DNA of 64,000 nt from Streptomyces sp. HUAS 15-9 (GTDB lineage: Bacteria > Actinomycetota > Actinomycetes > Streptomycetales > Streptomycetaceae). Position numbers and translations under genes: made by a program. A model generated the notes under the pieces. The model made no database searches, had not been told where the DNA came from, and saw nothing but the letters and a program-made list of their open reading frames with translations. How positions within the stretch are numbered: position 1 is the stretch's first letter; each line of letters begins with the position of its first letter. Shown here in pieces: positions 44,508-53,368 of this stretch. Location: contig NZ_CP106798.1 in the NCBI RefSeq assembly GCF_025642155.1, forward strand, positions 2,976,001-3,040,000, written 5' to 3'.

Positions 44508-44525
44508 GTCCTAACGAGTTAGGAC
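44508..44525. promoter_or_regulatory. Perfect palindromic operator before the tra operon
   Basis: GTCCTAACGAGTTAGGAC: two 8-base arms around GA, in the divergent region between the tra operon (minus) and the GntR gene (plus). It is probably the site for the GntR-type repressor. Confidence 0.65.
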
Positions 44526-44618
44526 TATGGAGCCCTGTACGACGGGAGTGCAACTACTTATGCTGACGAGTGATGTCGCGCGTGCGACGTGCCTACGACC
44601 CCACCCGGAGATGCCGAG

Positions 44619-45398
44619 ATGTCAGAGATCCAGCGCCCCGGAGCCCTCTACCAGCAGGTGGCCGCCGCGATCCGCGAAGCGATCCTGTCCGGCGAGTTCC
44701 CGCCCGACTCCCTGCTCCCGTCCGAAGCCCAACTGATGGCCCGCTACGGGGTATCGCGCCCCACCGTCCGCAACGCCATCGCCGCACTGCGCGCGGAGGG
44801 GCTGATCGATGTCCGGCACGGCAAGGGCAGCTTCGTACGCTCCGACGGACAGCCCGCCCTCACCATCGAGCGCCGCATCAGCCGCACCAACGACGGCCGG
44901 TTCGTCATGCCCAACGGCGACATCTGGCAGGAGGCCGAGGAGCCGAGCACCTACCGGACCCGCACCACCAAGACCACCGGCCGACTCCTCCAACTCGACG
45001 AGGAAGAAGCGCTGTTCGGGTGTGACCGGCTGCTCGTCGACCCGAACACCGGGACGCGGGCTATGCACCGCACCCTGATCCCCTTCGAGGTCGCCGAAGC
45101 CGTGCCACTGCTCGCGGAGGAGCCGTGCAAGCGACCGGCCGCGATCTACCGGCTGCTCACCCAGGACGGTCGCGCCCTGTCGTGGACCGAGACGGTACGC
45201 GCACACATGCCGCTGCCCGACGAACGGACCACGCTCCAGCTCCCCGACGCGACCCCGGTCCTGCACGTCGCCCGCGTCGCGCACGGCACCGACGACCGGC
45301 CCCTGATCCTCGAAGAACTCCGCTTCGGCGCGGACCGTGCCGAACTCGCCTACCAGATCACCGCCGACAAAGAGCCGACGCGACGCGCAAGCGCCTGA
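44619..45398 (+). CDS. GntR-family repressor (KorSA-like)
   Basis: A 259-residue HutC-type GntR regulator. ATG 44619 has GGAG 8 bases upstream. The winged helix reads PGALYQQVAAAIREAILSGE, PSEAQLMARYGVSRPTVRNA, LIDVRHGKGSFVRSD, followed by a UTRA-type ligand domain (RPLILEELRFGADRAELAYQ near the end). In pSAM2-type elements KorSA represses replication and transfer; the gene here is divergent from tra and has a perfect palindrome in front of it. Confidence 0.88.
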   Translation: MSEIQRPGALYQQVAAAIREAILSGEFPPDSLLPSEAQLMARYGVSRPTVRNAIAALRAEGLIDVRHGKGSFVRSDGQPALTIERRISRTNDGRFVMPNGDIWQEAEEPSTYRTRTTKTTGRLLQLDEEEALFGCDRLLVDPNTGTRAMHRTLIPFEVAEAVPLLAEEPCKRPAAIYRLLTQDGRALSWTETVRAHMPLPDERTTLQLPDATPVLHVARVAHGTDDRPLILEELRFGADRAELAYQITADKEPTRRASA

Positions 45399-45440
45399 GC
45401 AGCAACGGGCATCGGTCGAAACCGCCTTCACTTCCTCAAG

Positions 45441-45486
45441 GGCGCGCCTCCGGCGCGCCGGGACGCCCGGCCGCCCCGGCCGGGCG
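45441..45486 (+). terminator. Two consecutive GC hairpins after the GntR gene
   Basis: GGCGCGCC-TCC-GGCGCGCC (45441-45459) and CGCCCGGCC...GGCCGGGCG (45464-45486) follow the GntR stop. The rest of the gap to 45766 contains no gene I can support. Confidence 0.65.
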
Positions 45487-45766
45487 TGCGGCGTGACCGC
45501 CGGTCCCGTCCGGACGGCCAACGCCCCACACCACAGCACGCCCGAGGAAACGAGGTGACGACCGGCCGTCAGCTCCAAGCCGCAGGCCGTGTGGGCCTTG
45601 TCCAGCATTAACAGGCAGGCATGGTTGCTGCCGGTGGGCGGCTGAGCGAGGCATACGCGCGCCAGCCCGTTCGTCACACCGCATCGTCGTGGCTGACTGT
45701 CTGTGGCCGAGGCATCAGGCGCGGACGGACATGAGCCGGCGGGGCGAACCCCAGCAGCGAGCCCGC

Positions 45767-46186
45767 TCACGCGGCACCACCGTGACCATGCGCGTGTCCC
45801 TCCAGGAACCGGGCGAGCCGCTCCACCGCGCCGGGCCAACCCGCCAGCCGTACGACACCGCGCCCGTCCTCGTTCGTCGAGGCGGCGGCCCGTACGGCGG
45901 ACAACTCGAAGCCCGCGCCCAGGAGCGCCCGATTCAAGCGGTCGGCAGCCTCGCGCGCTTCACGCCATCCCGTGATGTAGTCGACGCCGGACACCCACAG
46001 ACCCGAGTCCGCGCCCGGCATGTCGAGACCGTCACTCAGCCAGCCCTCACCCGAACCAGTCACGTTTCCCACCTCTGCCCTGATCTCGTAACGGATCGTC
46101 AACTTCCTTGGACCAGGGTCGGAATGCAGCACGACGGCCCCGGTACCATCAGGCACCGGGAACCGTCGCGTTCCCAGCCGGGTCAC
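45767..46186 (-). CDS. Hypothetical protein of the integrative element
   Basis: A 139-residue soluble protein: VPDGTGAVVLHSDPGPRKLT, IRYEIRAEVGNVTGSGEGWL, DYITGWREAREAADRLNRAL and a His/Gly-rich C-terminus. GTG 46186 follows GGAAAG at 6 bases. Third-position GC is high and no overlapping alternative is better, so the coding call is fair. No family recognised. Confidence 0.6.
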   Translation of the reverse strand: MTRLGTRRFPVPDGTGAVVLHSDPGPRKLTIRYEIRAEVGNVTGSGEGWLSDGLDMPGADSGLWVSGVDYITGWREAREAADRLNRALLGAGFELSAVRAAASTNEDGRGVVRLAGWPGAVERLARFLEGHAHGHGGAA

Positions 46187-46293
46187 CCTTCGCTTTCCAG
46201 GGCAGATGGGGTGGCCCGGCCTATAGGGGATGTGAAGCGCGGCCCCTCACGCGGGAGGGGAGCCCCCGGACGTCCGAGAGGCCGCGCCCCTGC

Positions 46294-46317
46294 GGCCGGA
46301 GTGGTCGAACTCCGGCC
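46294..46317 (-). terminator. Hairpin after the HATPase gene
   Basis: GGCCGGAGT (46294-46302) pairs exactly with ACTCCGGCC (46309-46317) around GGTCGA, 66 bases past the stop at 46383. Confidence 0.6.
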
Positions 46318-46382
46318 AGTGACCGGGTCGCCGCCCGCTCCCGATCGCGAGGGAGCAGAGCAGGGCAGCGACCCGGCGTCTG

Positions 46383-46940
46383 TCAGGCCGAGTAGTCGGC
46401 CCTTGACTGGTCAAGATCGAAGCGGGCCCACACGGTCTTGCCGCCCCGTTCGTCCGGCGTCCACCAAAGAGCAGTGGCCAACCGCTGAACGATGAGCAGG
46501 CCCCGGCCGGTATCCGGCAACACCGCCTCGGACAGTTCTCCCATCAGACCCGCAGAGAACGTCTCACCTGCCGGAAGCAGCGGGGGTGTCGAGTCCTCAT
46601 CAGCAACCCCGATGAAGAGCCACTTCGGATACTTCTTGAATTTCACGTCGATGCGCCGACAAGAGCCAGGTAGCGCCCGACAGCGATCCGGCACCGCGTG
46701 GTTCACCACATTCCCGACCAGTTCCGAGACCACAAGCCGGGCGTCGTCCACGATCTCACCAGCGTTGGCGCCCCGAAGGAACACAGCCGTCATGTCACGT
46801 GCGACGCGTGCCGTGTCCCTCAACTCGGCGAAGAGCGTGAGCGTCAGGAAGTGCCCGTCGGAGGACAGATCCGGCGCCACGAACCAGTGAGCGTAAGCGT
46901 CTAGCTCACCGTCGTAGTGCTTGAGTTCCTCCGCATTCAT
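46383..46940 (-). CDS. HATPase-domain protein (RsbW-like)
   Basis: A 185-residue protein with a single histidine-kinase-type ATPase domain like anti-sigma factor RsbW/SpoIIAB. ATG 46940 has GGGGA 7 bases upstream. N-box: ARLVVSELVGNVVNHAVPDR; G1/G2 boxes: WLFIGVADEDSTPPLLPAGE and LPDTGRGLLIVQRLATALWW. These proteins are abundant in streptomycetes and often pair with helix-turn-helix regulators of the WhiJ/AbaA type. Here the partner is the divergent HTH gene at 47138. Confidence 0.85.
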   Translation of the reverse strand: MNAEELKHYDGELDAYAHWFVAPDLSSDGHFLTLTLFAELRDTARVARDMTAVFLRGANAGEIVDDARLVVSELVGNVVNHAVPDRCRALPGSCRRIDVKFKKYPKWLFIGVADEDSTPPLLPAGETFSAGLMGELSEAVLPDTGRGLLIVQRLATALWWTPDERGGKTVWARFDLDQSRADYSA

Positions 46941-47028
46941 CACGTCCCCTTCCGAGTCTCTGACACCGGTTGCTGCACGCAAGTCAGTACACGGCGCCAG
47001 GCCCGTGACCGGGAGCGTTCACCAGGGG

Positions 47029-47077
47029 GTTCACGTGAACACCGGCAAAGGCAAAGGGGGTTCATGAATGAACCCCC
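47029..47077. promoter_or_regulatory. Two palindromic operators between HATPase and HTH genes
   Basis: GTTCACGTGAAC (47029-47040) is a perfect 12-base palindrome and GGGGGTTCATGAATGAACCCCC (47056-47077) has perfect 10-base arms. Both share GGGGGTTCA(C/T), which occurs again in part at 47017. The regulator at 47138 is the likely binder. Confidence 0.65.
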
Positions 47078-47137
47078 GGGGCGGCACTCCTGTGACACGA
47101 TGAATACTCGCCGTCATTCTCGGGTTGGCAGGGGAGC

Positions 47138-48520
47138 ATGAGCCGAGAGCCAAACGCGCAGTTGATCGCAGTCATGGACGAAGCGAAGGTCTCGCACAAG
47201 GGCCTTGCGAAACGTATGGCGGAAGAGGCCAACCGGCGTGGCCTCGAACAAGGTGCGGGGACGACGCACATCTCCGTGGGGCGATGGCGAGCAGGCGCAG
47301 GCATCCGGCCGGAGACAGCAGCACTCATGGCAGACGTGCTCTCCGCCAAACTCGGACGCCGCATCACGCCAGGCGACCTAGGCTTCTTCGACCACACCAC
47401 TGCGACGGCACCCGAGCCGATCGGCTACCCGAGCACTGTTCCCGATGTTCTGTCCGTACTCGACGGACTCACCCACGAGCATGCCGACACTCCCGGGTCG
47501 GACAAATTGATCATCGCGGACGCCGATCTCAGCTCTGCCGTCCTCTCATGGATGATCGCCCGCCCCGATGGCGTCCACGCCGACAGCGCCGCTCCCCAAC
47601 GAGTCGGCATGCGGGATGTCCGTGCGATCAGGGAAGCCGCAGGCTTGTTCATGCAACTCGACTTCAAGTACGGCGGAGGCCATGGTCACAAGGCACTTCG
47701 CCACTACTTCCGCGAAGACGTACTGCCCCTGCTGAACGCGAGCTACAGCGAAAAGGTAGGCAACGCGTTATTCGGCGCCGCCGCTGAAATCTCCCAGTTG
47801 CTGGCATGGACCGCCTACGACGTCGGCAACCACCGGCTTGCCCACCGCTACCTGACATCGACACTGCGCCTGTCCCAGGTCATCGACGACCGCATGTTCG
47901 GCGCCCGCATCCTCGGCAACCTCAGCCACCAGGCCAACTACCTCGGCAACCACGCCCAGGCTATCCAGCTGGCCCGCGCAGCCGTCGAGGGCGCCAAGGG
48001 CCGAGCCACCCCACGCGCTATGGCGAACTACTCGGCCATGGAGGCCCGCGCCCTGTCCAACGCAGGCGACCATGCCAGAGCAGGCCGCGCGATGAACGAG
48101 GCGGAACGCCACTTCGAGCACGCCGACACCTCCGACGACCCCGCATGGCTGAGCTACTTCGACGAAGCGGAACTCATGGGTGAACTGTGCCACTGCTTCC
48201 GCGACCTCAAGATGCGCCGGGAAGCCGTCCTACAGGCCCAACGAGCCGTCGACAGCACCGACCCGAAGTACGCCCGCACCCTCGGCTTCTGCCGCATGGT
48301 GCTCGCCCAGAGCCAGCTACTTAACAGCGAACTGGAAGCCGCCGTGACCACCGCGAGCCTCGCAGTCGACGGCGGCGACTCCCTACAGTCCACCCGCTTC
48401 CAGCGCTACGTGACCGACTTCCAGAACCAAGTCAGTGTTCATGCGGCGAACCCCGTCGTGGCCACCTTCAACGAGAAGGTGCAGGACGCACTCACCCGCC
48501 TGGACGAGGACGACGAGTAG
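47138..48520 (+). CDS. HTH regulator with TPR-like C-terminal region
   Basis: A 460-residue regulator. The N-terminal 75 residues resemble a helix-turn-helix (LIAVMDEAKVSHKGLAKRMA, THISVGRWRAGAGIRPETAA). The remainder is alpha-helical with repeat-like units (NHRLAHRYLTSTLRLSQVID, GNHAQAIQLARAAVEGAKGR, AGDHARAGRAMNEAERHFEH), as in streptomycete regulators of the NsdA/BldD-neighbour type. It is divergent from the HATPase gene across palindromic operators, an arrangement seen often in Streptomyces. The signal is unknown. Confidence 0.82.
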   Translation: MSREPNAQLIAVMDEAKVSHKGLAKRMAEEANRRGLEQGAGTTHISVGRWRAGAGIRPETAALMADVLSAKLGRRITPGDLGFFDHTTATAPEPIGYPSTVPDVLSVLDGLTHEHADTPGSDKLIIADADLSSAVLSWMIARPDGVHADSAAPQRVGMRDVRAIREAAGLFMQLDFKYGGGHGHKALRHYFREDVLPLLNASYSEKVGNALFGAAAEISQLLAWTAYDVGNHRLAHRYLTSTLRLSQVIDDRMFGARILGNLSHQANYLGNHAQAIQLARAAVEGAKGRATPRAMANYSAMEARALSNAGDHARAGRAMNEAERHFEHADTSDDPAWLSYFDEAELMGELCHCFRDLKMRREAVLQAQRAVDSTDPKYARTLGFCRMVLAQSQLLNSELEAAVTTASLAVDGGDSLQSTRFQRYVTDFQNQVSVHAANPVVATFNEKVQDALTRLDEDDE

Positions 48521-48523
48521 CCG

Positions 48524-49438
48524 CTACCAGGGTCGCCAATCCCGAGGCGCGTCGTCGTTTCGCAGACCGGCGATGCGCCGGCGGTACTCCGCCGCGGTGT
48601 CCTCGTCCTCCTGCACGTTCTGCATGAGCCAGGTCGTCATCCCGAACTCTTGGATGCCCCGTAGCGTCGCGTACCCCGGCCAGTCGTACAGGTCTCGCCC
48701 ATACGCGGCCACGAAGTCGGCGTACTGTTCGTCGGTCTGCCAACCAAGGCTGTGGTGCTCGACGGCCGTGACCATCAGGTCCCACTCCGGATGGTCGTAG
48801 CAGAAGGCCTCGAAGTCGATCAGTATCACGCGATCCTGATCGTCCACCATGAGGTTCTGCACATGGGCGTCCCCGTGCACCGGCCCCTTGGACGTCTCGA
48901 ACTGCAACTCTGAGTACTTGTCTCGCAGCTCGCGCCACCGCTTCCGCAAGAAGGCCTTGTCGTCGTTCGGGATCACCGCCCGATCGAGCCGGAGCGCTTG
49001 CTTGTCGAAGGGGTCGAAAGAGGGCAGTGAAAGCCCTTCCGGCACGGTGAGCGAGTGCAGATCCCGCAGGACGCCACCCAGCTCCCCGTACGTCGCCTTG
49101 CGGTCACCCTCGGTGATCAGATGCCAGAAGGTCACGGGGTGGCCAGCGATCAACAACGGCTGCTCCACGTCCTCAACGATCCGAGCCGCCGGGAACCCTT
49201 CCTCCACTAGCCACCGCGACACGGCCACCTCGGTGCGGGCTTTGGACAGCCACTCTTCGCCCCGAGCCACGCGCACAATCACAGGCACGGATGCCAGCCG
49301 AAACAGCGCGTTCTCTCCGAGACGGATCAACTCCGCGCCTCTGTCGCCAAGTCCCGCAGCCCGGCACGCGGCGGCCATCACCCGCGAAGCCCCCGCCGAT
49401 GTGAACCCTTCTTGCGTTCGAGCAGCGTCAACCGCCAT
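48524..49438 (-). CDS. Aminoglycoside phosphotransferase-family kinase-like protein
   Basis: A 304-residue APH/choline-kinase-fold protein. Motifs: AELIRLGENALFRLASVPVI (N-lobe, VIVRVARG), Brenner's motif GPVHGDAHVQNLMVDDQDRV (H-G-D-x-x-x-x-N) and VILIDFEAFCYDHPEWDLMV (metal-binding D). This family phosphorylates small molecules; resistance is not implied. It is convergent with the HTH regulator (3 bases between stops). Such kinase genes are common AICE cargo. Confidence 0.88.
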   Translation of the reverse strand: MAVDAARTQEGFTSAGASRVMAAACRAAGLGDRGAELIRLGENALFRLASVPVIVRVARGEEWLSKARTEVAVSRWLVEEGFPAARIVEDVEQPLLIAGHPVTFWHLITEGDRKATYGELGGVLRDLHSLTVPEGLSLPSFDPFDKQALRLDRAVIPNDDKAFLRKRWRELRDKYSELQFETSKGPVHGDAHVQNLMVDDQDRVILIDFEAFCYDHPEWDLMVTAVEHHSLGWQTDEQYADFVAAYGRDLYDWPGYATLRGIQEFGMTTWLMQNVQEDEDTAAEYRRRIAGLRNDDAPRDWRPW

Positions 49439-49680
49439 GCCCGTACCAGCTCCCCTAGTCGCGCGCGATCAACCAGCGCACGCCTACGGGTGACCAACCC
49501 GACGCACGCCGGACACGACCTCGACCGTACCGTTCATCAGTCACCAAGGGGACCACGATCACGTCGCTATGTCGTACTCACACCGCCCCACGCCCATCAG
49601 TTAGAGCAAAACCCCCATTCTTCTCAACTCAAAGCGCATAATAGGCCGCACCATTGCCGCATACATCGCTTGGGGTCCAG

Positions 49681-51444
49681 ATGGCATCATCGGAAAACCT
49701 CGCAGACGCTAAGCCATTCTCGGTAGCCATTAACGAGCTTGGCATTTCAGGAGGTCAGAAAATTAAATTGCCCACGCCTGGGATCACAGTTATCGTCGGA
49801 CCGAACAACGTGGGGAAATCAACAATTCTACGCCAGGCCAATGCGCGCAGCGTCCAGGGATTCGCAGGAGGTGGATTCGCCGGAGAGCCGCTCCTTGTGG
49901 AATCCATGAATGTTTCCATAGATGGCAGCATTGAAGACATGCTTGAATGGCTCAGGAAGCATTCCAGCACCTCAATCACAGGTGACGGAACTGCCATTTT
50001 TCGTCGCCCTAATGCGAACGAGGTCAAAGAGCGAGACGTTCCTGCATACCTACAAATGCGAGGAGAGCGCGGACTTCAAGCACTCCATAGCCATTTCATT
50101 TTCTACGGTGACGCAACAAATAGAATCTCCTCGGTACAGCCCACGGAAATTCGCGACAGCATCGAAAACCCTCCGATGCACCCGCTTCACATACTGCAGG
50201 ATAATAGCGACCTTTTTGATGAACTTAGCCAATTGTGCGTCAGGGTATTCAGGAAGTCACTGACTCTAGACGCAATCAGTAAGGCCATGAACATCCGTAT
50301 AGGTACCGCAACAGTAGAAGCGCCACCCGTAAACAAACTATCCCCCGAATACTTGGATTCCTTGAAGATACTTCCCCGAATGGAAAATCAGGGGGATGGC
50401 ATGCGCAGCTTTATCGGCCTACTCCTCCCTCTTCTCACATCCAGCTACCAAGTCGTACTTATCGATGAACCAGAGGCTTTTCTGCACCCTCCGCAAGCCG
50501 TCCAGCTCGGGCAGATACTCGGCGAACAGGTAACGTCAAGGGGTAGCCAAATTATCCTCGCAACCCACGACAAGAACATCCTAGCCGGCTTGCTTCAATC
50601 CGAGGCGGAAGTATCAATCGTGCGCCTTGATCGAAGGGACGAGGGAAACACGATAGCTCATCAACTAAGCGTCGAAAGTTTGAAGAAGGTCTGGACGGAC
50701 CCAGTTCTCAGACACTCTAATGTCCTAGATGGCCTATTTCACAAGTTGGTCGTTTTGGCAGAAGGGGACCGCGACTGCACCTTCTTTTCCGCAGCCCTAG
50801 AACACCTCAGCGCTCAGCACCCCATTCCGGTTTCCCCTTCGGAAGTCTTGTTCGTCCCCTCAGGAGGAAAAGGAGGGCTACGCCTACTGATTGAAGTGCT
50901 TACTTCGGCCAAAGTGCCAACGATTGCTTCTCCAGATCTGGACGTCCTTGACGACAGAACTTTTCTGAGACGCCTGATCGAATCTCTCGGTGGCAGTTGG
51001 GACGAGTTCGAAAAGAACTATGACGTCGCCACAGCGCCGTTCCGGCAGCCTAGAGAGAAGGCCCGTGTTGCGCATGTCCTAAATTCACTAAACGAGGTCT
51101 TCCGAGACCGCACCGATGCGGTCTTTGATTCGGAGATCGCAGAAGAATTTCGTGCATTGACTCGCGCCCGAGAGAGCCCCTGGTCAGCATTGAAGTTGCA
51201 CGGCGAAGGGGCATGGAACGGGAACCCTCAATCTGCCCTAGCGGCTCAGCACCTCTTGAACGACCTGGATAAGTTGGGGATTGTAGCCGTACGTGTGGGC
51301 GAACTAGAAAGGTTCGCTAACACGCTACCGGTAAAGAAGGGCTCAGAATGGGTTCCTGCCGCAATTGCAGCCGGATTTCACAAAGAGAGGGCCGCTCAGG
51401 AGCACGTGGAGAAGCTAGTACGATTTGGGCTAGGCGAGCTTTGA
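49681..51444 (+). CDS. OLD-family ATPase with TOPRIM nuclease domain
   Basis: A 587-residue AAA/ABC-type ATPase fused to TOPRIM, as in OLD nucleases and GajA. ATG 49681 follows GGGG. ATPase: PGITVIVGPNNVGKSTILRQ (Walker A), ENQGDGMRSFIGLLLPLL (signature), YQVVLIDEPEAFLHPPQAVQ (Walker B) and ILATHDKNILAGLL (H-loop). TOPRIM: HKLVVLAEGDRDCTFFSAAL (catalytic E) and IASPDLDVLDDRT (DxD). Codons are clearly less GC-rich than in neighbouring genes, a sign of recent transfer. No GajB-type helicase or other partner follows, so it would be a single-gene OLD. A phage-defence role is inferred from the family. Confidence 0.9.
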   Translation: MASSENLADAKPFSVAINELGISGGQKIKLPTPGITVIVGPNNVGKSTILRQANARSVQGFAGGGFAGEPLLVESMNVSIDGSIEDMLEWLRKHSSTSITGDGTAIFRRPNANEVKERDVPAYLQMRGERGLQALHSHFIFYGDATNRISSVQPTEIRDSIENPPMHPLHILQDNSDLFDELSQLCVRVFRKSLTLDAISKAMNIRIGTATVEAPPVNKLSPEYLDSLKILPRMENQGDGMRSFIGLLLPLLTSSYQVVLIDEPEAFLHPPQAVQLGQILGEQVTSRGSQIILATHDKNILAGLLQSEAEVSIVRLDRRDEGNTIAHQLSVESLKKVWTDPVLRHSNVLDGLFHKLVVLAEGDRDCTFFSAALEHLSAQHPIPVSPSEVLFVPSGGKGGLRLLIEVLTSAKVPTIASPDLDVLDDRTFLRRLIESLGGSWDEFEKNYDVATAPFRQPREKARVAHVLNSLNEVFRDRTDAVFDSEIAEEFRALTRARESPWSALKLHGEGAWNGNPQSALAAQHLLNDLDKLGIVAVRVGELERFANTLPVKKGSEWVPAAIAAGFHKERAAQEHVEKLVRFGLGEL

Positions 51445-51522
51445 TACCAATCGCAGCGGACAAGGCAATATGCTCGGATCATTACGCTGCCGGGAAGGGC
51501 GAGCGGCTTTCGGTACCACGGC

Positions 51523-51555
51523 GAAGGGCCGGGGCAGGATGGACCCCGGCCCTTC
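51523..51555 (+). terminator. Perfect 12-bp hairpin after the OLD gene
   Basis: GAAGGGCCGGGG (51523-51534) pairs exactly with CCCCGGCCCTTC (51544-51555). It lies between the OLD gene and a minus-strand remnant. Confidence 0.8.
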
Positions 51556-51582
51556 ACTACCGCTCTGTGACGCGTTGGCTAA

Positions 51583-51864
51583 TCATCGACCGGTGAGCCA
51601 ACCCACCAGATCGTAGACAGCCAGACAGTAGGGATCGTGGACGTCCTTCCGCAAAGGCTCGATCTCCCGCAGCTCCAGCAGCATCGGCAGCACGGCTTGC
51701 ACTCCTGTCGCGCCGGCGACAACTGAGCCTTCTTCGTCTCGAAGGGCAAGGTCGATACCGAACGGCGGAGTGTCCTGTGATGCAGGCGTGTCAAGGTAGA
51801 GGCGGCATGCCTCCTGGTCGAGAAGCAGGAAGCCACACAGGCGCAGCTCCGCTGGCTCGTCTGG
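51583..51864 (-). pseudogene. Unrecognised gene remnant without a start codon
   Basis: An open minus-strand frame of 93 codons reading DEPAELRLCGFLLLDQEACR, LYLDTPASQDTPPFGIDLAL, RDEEGSVVAGATGVQAVLPM, LLELREIEPLRKDVHDPYCL and AVYDLVGWLTGR. The composition looks like a real small protein, but an in-frame TAG lies just upstream (51867-51865) and no ATG/GTG/TTG occurs near the front. It is probably the 3' part of a truncated gene. Family unknown. Confidence 0.4.
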
Positions 51865-51902
51865 CTACTCGAAGCCGGGGGCCTAAGCGCCAGGTCTGTT
51901 CC

Positions 51903-53051
51903 TCACGATTGTCGACGCGAGACGCGACCCCCTTTGACCTTCTCAAGCTCTTCGAAACTCATCCCTGGGGGAAGGTCATTGATCTCAGCCAGTACTGCAG
52001 CGGCGAGTTGTTCGATGCGCAAGCCTTCAGAGCAGGATAGATCCACGTCCTTCAGCACGGCATGCGCGAGATCAGCGTCATGGAACTCAGCCGATGTTAG
52101 TTGGGTGTGAAGGAAGGCAGCGTCCTGAAGGTTGGCTTCCCTCAGCCGAGCCCGCTCCATGTTGGCGTAAGAGAAGACGGCATTCCTGGCGTCGGCCTGC
52201 CATAGCGCGGTTTCTTCCATACCAGCCTGGTAGAAGATCGCGCCGCTGAGATGCGTGAAGGAGAAGTCGGCCTTGTGCAGTGCAGCGCCCTGGAAGACCG
52301 CATTCTGCAGAAAGGCTCGGGCGAAGTGAACTCGCTGCAAACGGGCATTCCTCAGGTCTACCTGATCGAGCTTGGCATCGCTCAAGTCCGCACCACGGAG
52401 ATCTGTGTGACGAAGGTTGATGTATGTGGGGACGTCATCATGGATCGGTCGCCGCCCGAGGACAGTTAGCGCAGCCTGTACGTCCTCATCAGGTTTGACG
52501 TCCTTCTCATCAGAGCCCTCTTCATTCCCAGCAGCGGCACGCTGTCGGACAAAGGCTGCCAGCACTTCGACCACGGTTGCGTGATCTTTCTTGGAGTCTC
52601 TCATGATGCGTTCCAGTGCGTATATGCCGCCAAGTCGCTCCGTGAGGTTCTCCGACGCCAGGAGCTTGATTGCTTCAACGTATCTTTCCGTGACTTGGCC
52701 TTCACGAGTTAGTTCAGATTGTTCTTGATCACGGACTCTCGTATGCTCGAACTGCTCCTGCACCTGCTCGTATTGCCGCAGACCCAAGACATGGTTGCGG
52801 TGCGTGTAGTAGAGGGTGACAGCTGCTACCGCACCCACGCCGAGCGCAACGAGCATGGTGCGGAAGCCGGTGATGACGACGCCGTCGGCAGGCTGAAGGT
52901 CCTTGTTGCGGATGTGGGCGCCATCAACCCACCAGGGGCCGTGCCAGAGCAGCAGGACGTATCCGACGACTGCCACGGCAGAGAGCACGGTGAAGGCGAT
53001 CCGCTTCATCTTCGGCTTCATGACGAGCAGCATCCCCCTTGCCTCTGTCAT
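51903..53051 (-). CDS. Membrane-anchored pentapeptide-repeat protein
   Basis: A 382-residue protein with two N-terminal membrane helices (IAFTVLSAVAVVGYVLLLWH and FRTMLVALGVGAVAAVTLYY), a helical linker (RYVEAIKLLASENLTERLGG, IYALERIMRDSKKDHATVVE) and about 20 pentapeptide repeats of the A(D/N)LxX type (HTDLRGADLSDAKLDQVDLR, GAIFYQAGMEETALWQADAR). The helical linker plus repeats form the layout common in Streptomyces pentapeptide membrane proteins. ATG 53051, 53033 and 53021 are possible starts. Its function is unknown; some members protect or scaffold. Confidence 0.85.
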   Translation of the reverse strand: MTEARGMLLVMKPKMKRIAFTVLSAVAVVGYVLLLWHGPWWVDGAHIRNKDLQPADGVVITGFRTMLVALGVGAVAAVTLYYTHRNHVLGLRQYEQVQEQFEHTRVRDQEQSELTREGQVTERYVEAIKLLASENLTERLGGIYALERIMRDSKKDHATVVEVLAAFVRQRAAAGNEEGSDEKDVKPDEDVQAALTVLGRRPIHDDVPTYINLRHTDLRGADLSDAKLDQVDLRNARLQRVHFARAFLQNAVFQGAALHKADFSFTHLSGAIFYQAGMEETALWQADARNAVFSYANMERARLREANLQDAAFLHTQLTSAEFHDADLAHAVLKDVDLSCSEGLRIEQLAAAVLAEINDLPPGMSFEELEKVKGGRVSRRQS

Positions 53052-53167
53052 CCAGCCGCCGAACAGTGATGTTCAGAGCAGAAGTTGAGGTCAGGAGACA
53101 CGGTGGTCTGCACTCCAGGTCGGGCTGCAAGTCCGGCCTGAGCCTACGGATCACCGGCAGGTGAGCC

Positions 53168-53314
53168 TCAATCTGCGAGCGGCAGGTAAACCCTCTTCCC
53201 GCTGGCCGCGAACTCCTTCGACTTCTGGAGCATCCCCTCGGCGATCTCCTCGGGAGACGCCCCCGCAGCGGCCGTACCGCCGAACCGCTCTGTGATGCTT
53301 TGGCTAATCTTCAT
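53168..53314 (-). CDS. Small 48-residue protein, duplicated at 54615-54747
   Basis: ATG 53314 opens a 48-residue protein MKISQSITERFGGTAAAGAS ... EEIAEGMLQKSKEFAASGKR ... VYLPLAD. It is short, amphipathic and carries no known motif. A closely similar copy lies 1.4 kb away with a 14-base deletion, and the duplicated stretch is recognisable from ATG to stop at DNA level. Selection on the protein is suggested because this copy keeps the frame. Weak ribosome site. Confidence 0.55.
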   Translation of the reverse strand: MKISQSITERFGGTAAAGASPEEIAEGMLQKSKEFAASGKRVYLPLAD

Positions 53315-53368
53315 CGAAGACAGCTTCAGACCAGAAACACTGCTTCGAGACGAGCTCACTTGGCGCCC

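Noticed and set aside
51579..51836. 85-codon minus-strand Cys/Arg-rich frame with a Met start
   Set aside because: Its composition is implausible and an overlapping frame (51583-51864) looks more protein-like, though itself truncated.
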